Shown: positions 59,839 through 64,000 of the stretch, one piece after another | How positions within the stretch are numbered: the first letter of the stretch is position 1 | How the letters are laid out: every line of letters begins with the position of its first letter | Assembly: GCF_024341905.1 (NCBI RefSeq) | Contig: NZ_BQXY01000002.1 | Coordinates: 186,001 to 250,000, forward strand | Reading direction: 5' to 3' | Source: Clostridium folliculivorans | Lineage (GTDB): Bacteria; Bacillota; Clostridia; Clostridiales; Clostridiaceae | DNA: 64,000 bases | Position numbers and translations under genes: made by a program | The notes under the pieces: generated by a model | Seen by the model: only the letters and a program-made list of their open reading frames with translations | What the model was told of the DNA's origin: nothing | Databases searched by the model: none

Positions 59839-60658
59839 TGATATTTTTAAGAATGCAATTAAAGAAGATGCACCCTATGGTGATATAACCACAATGGCTA
59901 TAACTAATGAATCTAAAACGTGCACTGCAGATTTAATAGTTAAAGATAATGGAGTAATAGCTGGGCTAGGTGTATTTAAAAGAATTTTTGAAATTCTAGG
60001 GCCTATTGAAATAGATTTTTATATAAAAGATGGCGAATCAGTAAAAAAGGGACAAGTAATTGCAAAGATTCATGGAAAGTCTGATGTTGTTCTAACAGGC
60101 GAAAGGGTGGCTTTAAATTTTCTTCAACGAATAAGTGGAATTGCCACTATAACAAAGCAATATGTTGATGAAATTAAAGAAACTGGTGCTAAACTTTTAG
60201 ACACAAGAAAAACCACCCCAAACATGAGAGTGTTTGAAAAATATGCTGTAAAAGTTGGAGGAGGAATTAACCACAGACTAGGACTAAGCGACGGAGTACT
60301 CATAAAAGATAATCATATAGCTGCTGCAGGGGGAATAAATAACGCTGTTAATTTAGTAAAGAATGCCGTTCCCTTTGTGAGAAAAATAGAAGTAGAGGTT
60401 GAAGATTTGACTCAGCTACAAGAAGCCTTAGATGCAGGGGCAGATATAATAATGCTGGATAATATGAATATTGAAACTATGACGAAAGCAGTGCAGATAA
60501 TAAATAAAAAAGCTTTAACTGAGGCCTCTGGTAATATAACTATAGAAAATATAAGAACAGTTGCTATGACTGGTGTGGATTATATCTCCTCTGGAACACT
60601 AACTCATTCATCAAATATTCTTGATTTAAGTCTTAAGAATTTGAAGCTTGAAGATTAG
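59819..60658 (+). CDS. nadC: Nicotinate-nucleotide pyrophosphorylase (carboxylating)
   Basis: NadC converts quinolinate and PRPP to nicotinate mononucleotide, CO2 and pyrophosphate. The 279-residue protein has LDTRKTTPNMRVFEKYAV, GGGINHRLGLSDGVLIKDNH and IIMLDNMNIETM, which carry the phosphate- and quinolinate-binding residues. Overlap with nadB indicates translational coupling. It completes the aspartate route to NAD. Confidence 0.96.
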   Translation: MNWSLYDDIFKNAIKEDAPYGDITTMAITNESKTCTADLIVKDNGVIAGLGVFKRIFEILGPIEIDFYIKDGESVKKGQVIAKIHGKSDVVLTGERVALNFLQRISGIATITKQYVDEIKETGAKLLDTRKTTPNMRVFEKYAVKVGGGINHRLGLSDGVLIKDNHIAAAGGINNAVNLVKNAVPFVRKIEVEVEDLTQLQEALDAGADIIMLDNMNIETMTKAVQIINKKALTEASGNITIENIRTVAMTGVDYISSGTLTHSSNILDLSLKNLKLED

Positions 60659-60682
60659 CTTTTTTAAAATTATTAATGAAAG

Positions 60683-60870
60683 AATAGCTGAAGTGATTTC
60701 CTTTAGTAAGTTTTTTTAAGCATCTACCTTTCCGATGTATATTAGGGAAATTTGGTATGCGAACAAGTTTTGTTTTATACTTTATTTTCTAAAAGGTTAC
60801 TCTAAACACTTGAAATTACCAGGCTTAGCTAGCATTAAAGTTTTATACTTTCTCTACAGTAAAAAAGGCT
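60683..60870 (+). repeat. R1 dispersed repeat (long copy)
   Basis: The order of R1 is complete: a decayed hairpin with T7, CATCTACCTTTCCGATGTAT, TTTGGTATGCGAACAAGTTT and AAAGTTTTATACTTTCTCTA. The small plus-strand frame at 60735 is explained by this repeat. Confidence 0.65.
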
Positions 60871-60905
60871 TAACACCAATGACAGCTAATTGGTTTAAGC
60901 CTTTT
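60866..60905. terminator. Bidirectional intrinsic terminator
   Basis: AAAAAGGCTTAA pairs with TTTAAGCCTTTTT, with inner ACCAA/TTGGT, between nadC and the convergent small membrane gene. Confidence 0.85.
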
Positions 60906-60918
60906 TGCTATTTGTATA

Positions 60919-61131
60919 TCATTTAATTAACTTACGACAACATAAAATTAAAAAAACTATGACAACTATTGGAATAAAAGCAAACATCAGATTAAGTCCT
61001 ATGAAAACTAAAACTACTGTTCCAATTATAGCTCCAATTACTCCGAAAACAGCTCCAAAGACAAACTTTGTTAGACTTATAATTAGCCCAAATCCTAACA
61101 CGAGTACCATTAAAATAAATCCTAAAATCAT
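60919..61131 (-). CDS. Small hydrophobic membrane protein (70 aa)
   Basis: This glycine-rich hydrophobic protein (MILGFILMVLVLGFGLIISL, then VFGAVFGVIGAIIGTVVLVF and IPIVVIVFLILCCRKLIK) has two or three spans, small-residue zipper motifs and a Cys-Cys before a basic C-terminus. A GGTGAT site lies seven bases before the ATG. I do not recognise a named family. The convergent terminator supports its reality. Confidence 0.6.
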   Translation of the reverse strand: MILGFILMVLVLGFGLIISLTKFVFGAVFGVIGAIIGTVVLVFIGLNLMFAFIPIVVIVFLILCCRKLIK

Positions 61132-61385
61132 TTATATCACCATTCATTTAAATTTAGTTATAAATTATAGATTCTATTAAAAAAACTTAAGTTAGAACAC
61201 TATTTTTTATAACCATCCATATATTATATTAGCATAACTGTTAATGTTATTATCGAAAATGACAGAAATTAAGGAAAATTTAAGAATAATAAGGCAGTAA
61301 CATTCTAAGAGGTATTAGCATATATTAGGTTACAACAGTTTATTTTCATTTAATTTAATTAATAAACAAAAGAGAAGGTGTTATT
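61132..61385. other. Divergent AT-rich gap
   Basis: It carries the promoters of the small membrane gene and the 61386 gene; no repeat or RNA fold recognised. Confidence 0.4.
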
Positions 61386-61934
61386 TTGACATTTGGGAAA
61401 AATTATTTTAAACCTACTGAAGTTGTGAGTTTATCAAAAATCTTTTACGAGGCTGTTCAAGGAAAATATTATGTTGGACAAACGGATATAATCTGTTCAA
61501 ATGGCCTAAATATATGGGGGGCTTTATTTAATCCATCTGATTCTGGAGTCAATATATTTGTAAACGTAATAACTTTTTCAAATTTGAGTGACAGTCCATT
61601 TTTAGGACAATTGTGGATTAACGGTGATTTTCCTGGAAAGGGTATTATATCTAACAAATTTACTTCAACTAATACGATTCCATGTTCTGAAACAATACCT
61701 AAAGGTAAAATAGTATATTCTAATGGTGTATGCGGATTTCCTCAAGGTGGCGTAAATATTTATGATAGAATAGTTCCGGTAGATACAACACTTGTCAGTG
61801 AGGAAGATGGAAAATTCTTAATCCCTCCAGGTGGGAATTTTGGTGTATTTGTTAAAGCAAAAGCAAGACAAGATATCAAAGCAATATTTGCCCTTGGATG
61901 GTGGGAAGAAAGTATAAAAGATTGTAAAGACTAA
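61386..61934 (+). CDS. Uncharacterised beta-rich protein (DUF6143-like)
   Basis: This 182-residue protein has no signal peptide and a beta-rich pattern (KYYVGQTDIICSNGLNIWGA, GQLWINGDFPGKGIISNKF, IPPGGNFGVFVKAKARQDIK, ALGWWEE). It resembles, from memory, small Bacillus/Clostridium proteins called DUF6143, of unknown function; a capsid- or spore-surface-like jelly roll is possible but unproven. The start is TTG with AGAAGGTG nine bases before. It is monocistronic with a terminator at 61976. Confidence 0.6.
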   Translation: MTFGKNYFKPTEVVSLSKIFYEAVQGKYYVGQTDIICSNGLNIWGALFNPSDSGVNIFVNVITFSNLSDSPFLGQLWINGDFPGKGIISNKFTSTNTIPCSETIPKGKIVYSNGVCGFPQGGVNIYDRIVPVDTTLVSEEDGKFLIPPGGNFGVFVKAKARQDIKAIFALGWWEESIKDCKD

Positions 61935-61975
61935 TATTATTAGTAAATAAATACAAATCGTTTTGATTTTACTGT

Positions 61976-62010
61976 AAGCGGTGTAATTTTTGATTACATC
62001 GCTTTTGGTT
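61976..62010 (+). terminator. Intrinsic terminator
   Basis: AAGCGGTGTAAT (61976-61987) pairs with ATTACATCGCTT (61993-62004), followed by TTGG. Confidence 0.7.
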
Positions 62011-62187
62011 AAAATATAATAAAGTTGAGTTATTTTGACTCATTTTTAAAAATTATATGTTGATAGTAAGTATATTAGTTTTTATGTAAAATATTTTTAA
62101 TAATAAAATTAATTGAATGAAGTACTAGAATAAGTTACCTAAGTTTGATAAAATTGATTATTGTAAAAAACTTAGGGGGGCATACAA

Positions 62188-63543
62188 ATGAATACAGACA
62201 GCCGTAAAAATTTAATACTCAATGGTAGCATGTATAAAGTGATTTTAACTTTATCACTGCCTATAATGATAAGTAATCTAATACAAACATTATATAATTT
62301 AGTTGATGGAATATGGGTTGGAAAACTAGGCTCTGTCCAGTTCGCAGCCACATCTTTTGTCTGGCCGGTTATTTTTCTGTTTATCTCGATAGGATCAGGA
62401 ATTTCTATTGCAGGAACTTCTTTATTATCACAGCTAATTGGAGCATCAAAATACGAAAAAGCATCAAAATATGCCTCTCAGCTCATCGTAATTTCAGTTA
62501 TATGCGCTGTTATTTTTTCAGCATTAGGATATTTAATTAGCCCAATAATAATAAAATTAATGGGAGCAAGTGGTGACTTAGCATATTATAGTAATATATT
62601 TTTGAAAATAACTTTCTTAGATATGCCTTTTACTTTTATATTCTTTAGCTTCAATGCAATAATGAATTCCCAAGGTAATACAATGATGTCTACAATATTA
62701 AGCGGATGTAGTGTAATATTGAACGTAATTCTAGATCCTATACTAATTTTTAATCTTAATCTAGGAATGGCAGGTGCTCCTGTTGCCACTTTAATTGCAA
62801 AGGCTGTTCTTGCATTTGTAGGTCTATATATACTTCATAAGTCTAAATCTGAAGTAAAACCTAATTTTAGAGATTTTAGGTTTGATATACGGTTAATAAA
62901 AAGAATTTTTAGAGTGGCTATTCCGTCTGCAATCGGACAATCTGGTTCTGCTTTAGGCTTTATAGTTCTTAATGGTTTTATAGCATCTTACGGCACAGCT
63001 ACTATTGCTGCTTTTGGAATGGTAAATAGAATAACCTCCTTAATAATGCAACCAGCTATGGGAGTGGGAGCAGCCCTTACAGCTATTGTTGGACAAAACT
63101 TAGGTTCTGATAAAGTACACAGAGTAAAAGAAGCCTTTATAAAAGCTGTAAAGCTTACTATGACATTTTCAATAATAGGCGGCATTCTTATGGTATGGAA
63201 GGACGAGCCTATTATTAACTTTTTTATTCAATCTAAGGATGACCCTTCTGTTATAACTCAAGGTATAACATATTTAATATACATTTCGTTCTCAATGCCA
63301 TTAATGGGGTTATTCAGTATTTACCAAGGCATATTTCAAGGGTCAGGGCATACTAGATATTCAATGAACATGGAAGTAGGAAGACTTTGGTTTGTGAGAT
63401 TACCAATGATACTTCTGTTTAAATATATTACATCAGCTGGTCCTGTAGGAATATGGTTCTCTATGTCCTTTAGCAATTTGATTGTGTGTATATATGGGTA
63501 TATTGTTTATAGGAAAGGGAAGTGGCAGAAAAAACAGGTTTAA
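62188..63543 (+). CDS. MATE-family efflux transporter
   Basis: This 451-residue, twelve-span protein has two MatE halves (MISNLIQTLYNLVDGIWVGK near the N-terminus, and IPSAIGQSGSALGFIVLNGF in the second half). Motifs PAMGVGAALTAIVGQNLG and IYQGIFQGSGHTRYS are typical of the DinF-like/NorM clostridial group. It exports unknown cationic compounds. GGGGGG precedes the ATG by seven bases. It is convergent with the partial kinase gene across a perfect terminator. Confidence 0.92.
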   Translation: MNTDSRKNLILNGSMYKVILTLSLPIMISNLIQTLYNLVDGIWVGKLGSVQFAATSFVWPVIFLFISIGSGISIAGTSLLSQLIGASKYEKASKYASQLIVISVICAVIFSALGYLISPIIIKLMGASGDLAYYSNIFLKITFLDMPFTFIFFSFNAIMNSQGNTMMSTILSGCSVILNVILDPILIFNLNLGMAGAPVATLIAKAVLAFVGLYILHKSKSEVKPNFRDFRFDIRLIKRIFRVAIPSAIGQSGSALGFIVLNGFIASYGTATIAAFGMVNRITSLIMQPAMGVGAALTAIVGQNLGSDKVHRVKEAFIKAVKLTMTFSIIGGILMVWKDEPIINFFIQSKDDPSVITQGITYLIYISFSMPLMGLFSIYQGIFQGSGHTRYSMNMEVGRLWFVRLPMILLFKYITSAGPVGIWFSMSFSNLIVCIYGYIVYRKGKWQKKQV

Positions 63544-63578
63544 TTAAAGATTTGTGTAAAAATTTATTTTAAATAATT

Positions 63579-63612
63579 AAAGGTATTATAGGAAGAATCC
63601 TATAATACCTTT
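63579..63612. terminator. Bidirectional intrinsic terminator
   Basis: Perfect 15-bp stem AAAGGTATTATAGGA/TCCTATAATACCTTT with loop AGAA; it overlaps the stop of the minus-strand gene. Confidence 0.88.
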
Positions 63613-64000
63613 AATAGCTTTTCTATGTCATTTTTTACTTTTTCTGAACCAGAGTTGTCTATTATATGTATTCCTGGTACTTCAGGTTTTGAGAAGTCTT
63701 GTCCACTTACGTACTCATCCCAATTTTGAAGTTTCCAAGTATCTCTATCTGATGCTCTTTCAATCATTCTTTGGTGACATACTTCAATGTCACAATGAAC
63801 CCATACTTGTACCAATTCAGCATCATAAGCTTTTAATTTTTCTTTTAAGTTGCTTATATATATTTCATCTCTAAATTCTTTAGCAAAAGGTGCGTTAACC
63901 ATAACGTGAGAGTTAAATGGTAGCGCCTCAAAAGCAATATCCATTATTGCTTCATATTCAGCATTTCTTACATATTCCTTAAAGAAAGCAGAGTCTCTAT
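63600..64000 (-). CDS. P-loop kinase-like protein (AAA ATPase/nucleotide kinase type), 5' end outside window
   Basis: The frame is open past ATG 63944 to the window edge (residues RDSAFFKEYVRNAEYEAIMD upstream), so the true start and Walker A lie outside. The visible part has VQVWVHCDIEVCHQRMIERA, which resembles the lid/LID-arginine region of small P-loop kinases acting on nucleosides, sugars or antibiotics (AAA_33-like), followed by RDTWKLQNWDEYV and a C-terminal IHIIDNSG. Precise substrate unknown. Confidence 0.72.
   Translation of the reverse strand, partial: RDSAFFKEYVRNAEYEAIMDIAFEALPFNSHVMVNAPFAKEFRDEIYISNLKEKLKAYDAELVQVWVHCDIEVCHQRMIERASDRDTWKLQNWDEYVSGQDFSKPEVPGIHIIDNSGSEKVKNDIEKLLKVL

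Noticed and set aside
60735..60926. 63-codon plus-strand frame with peptide similarity to the 20625 minus frame
   Set aside because: The similarity (KHLKL, KVLYF) follows from the shared R1 nucleotide repeat. Other R1 copies have stops in this frame, so protein selection is unlikely.
60905..61180. 91-codon plus-strand frame opposite the small membrane gene
   Set aside because: It is antisense to the 60919-61131 gene, which has the ribosome binding site and a plausible membrane-protein sequence.
1..64000. CRISPR arrays, transposases, integrases, rRNA or tRNA genes
   Set aside because: None was seen: no regularly spaced direct repeats, no DDE/recombinase motifs in any frame and no rRNA or tRNA signatures.

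Overview
This window looks like chromosome from a low-GC, anaerobic, spore-former-type Firmicute, most likely a Clostridium or close relative. The evidence is strong A+T richness, purine-rich coding strands, strong GGAGG-type ribosome binding sites, the [FeFe]-hydrogenase maturase HydG with its TM1266-type partner, NadABC de novo NAD synthesis, and many small stand-alone regulators. No rRNA, tRNA, CRISPR array, transposase or prophage is visible. The species cannot be named from what is seen.

Layout. 1-1.7 kb: the C-terminus of a large modular secreted protein (probable GH81 beta-1,3-glucanase with FIVAR and discoidin modules). 1.8-5.8 kb: AraC/GyrI regulator, FabF, a CsoR-like metal sensor, Ogt and a broken DNA glycosylase. 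5.8-10.3 kb: a DrrAB-like ABC exporter divergent from a two-component system and a GNAT. 10.5-17.5 kb: ArsR regulator, Lon protease, a small gene with a possible frameshift, Nudix, a coiled-coil protein of unknown role and a Gfo/Idh oxidoreductase. 17.5-22.8 kb: MFS exporter, YoaK-type membrane protein and VOC/PhnB-like proteins. 22.9-26.3 kb: a leader RNA followed by the TM1266-like regulator and hydG, then a VanH/D-lactate dehydrogenase-like enzyme. 26.5-35 kb: MarR-NmrA pair, TetR-controlled GH1 6-phospho-beta-glucosidase, a Staygreen-family protein, and AraC-GH31 alpha-glucosidase. 35.4-44.6 kb: diguanylate cyclase, MBL hydrolase, ElaA acetyltransferase, two methyltransferases, a long Prs, MATE exporter and a cytochrome b5-like lipoprotein. 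44.9-50.9 kb: a six-gene operon (MacA-like adaptor, ATPase, permease, degenerate PgsA-like membrane protein, histidine kinase, response regulator). 51.2-54.4 kb: hemerythrin-like protein and a SBP-PAS-GGDEF-EAL sensor. 54.6-57.3 kb: a strong candidate for a large structured non-coding RNA, an XRE regulator and an orphan mraY. 57.5-60.7 kb: nadABC. 60.9-64 kb: small membrane protein, an uncharacterised protein, MATE exporter and a partial kinase.

The most unusual signal is in the gap between 54.4 and 55.25 kb. The minus strand carries nested long-range complementary segments (17-, 8-, 6- and 13-bp helices), two hairpins with GAAA tetraloops, and an intrinsic terminator that works only in the minus direction. 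This is what a roughly 560-nt ornate RNA would look like. A second RNA candidate is the leader of the TM1266-hydG operon, with a closed multi-stem domain followed by a terminator just upstream of the first gene.

The intergenic gaps also hold at least three families of dispersed, imperfectly palindromic repeats (called R1, R2 and R3 here), several copies of which sit against terminators. Metabolically the window combines plant/fungal glycan use (GH81, GH1, GH31), hydrogenase maturation, NAD synthesis, and envelope-stress or antibiotic-efflux modules (two ABC/two-component pairs, two MATE, one MFS, orphan MraY).
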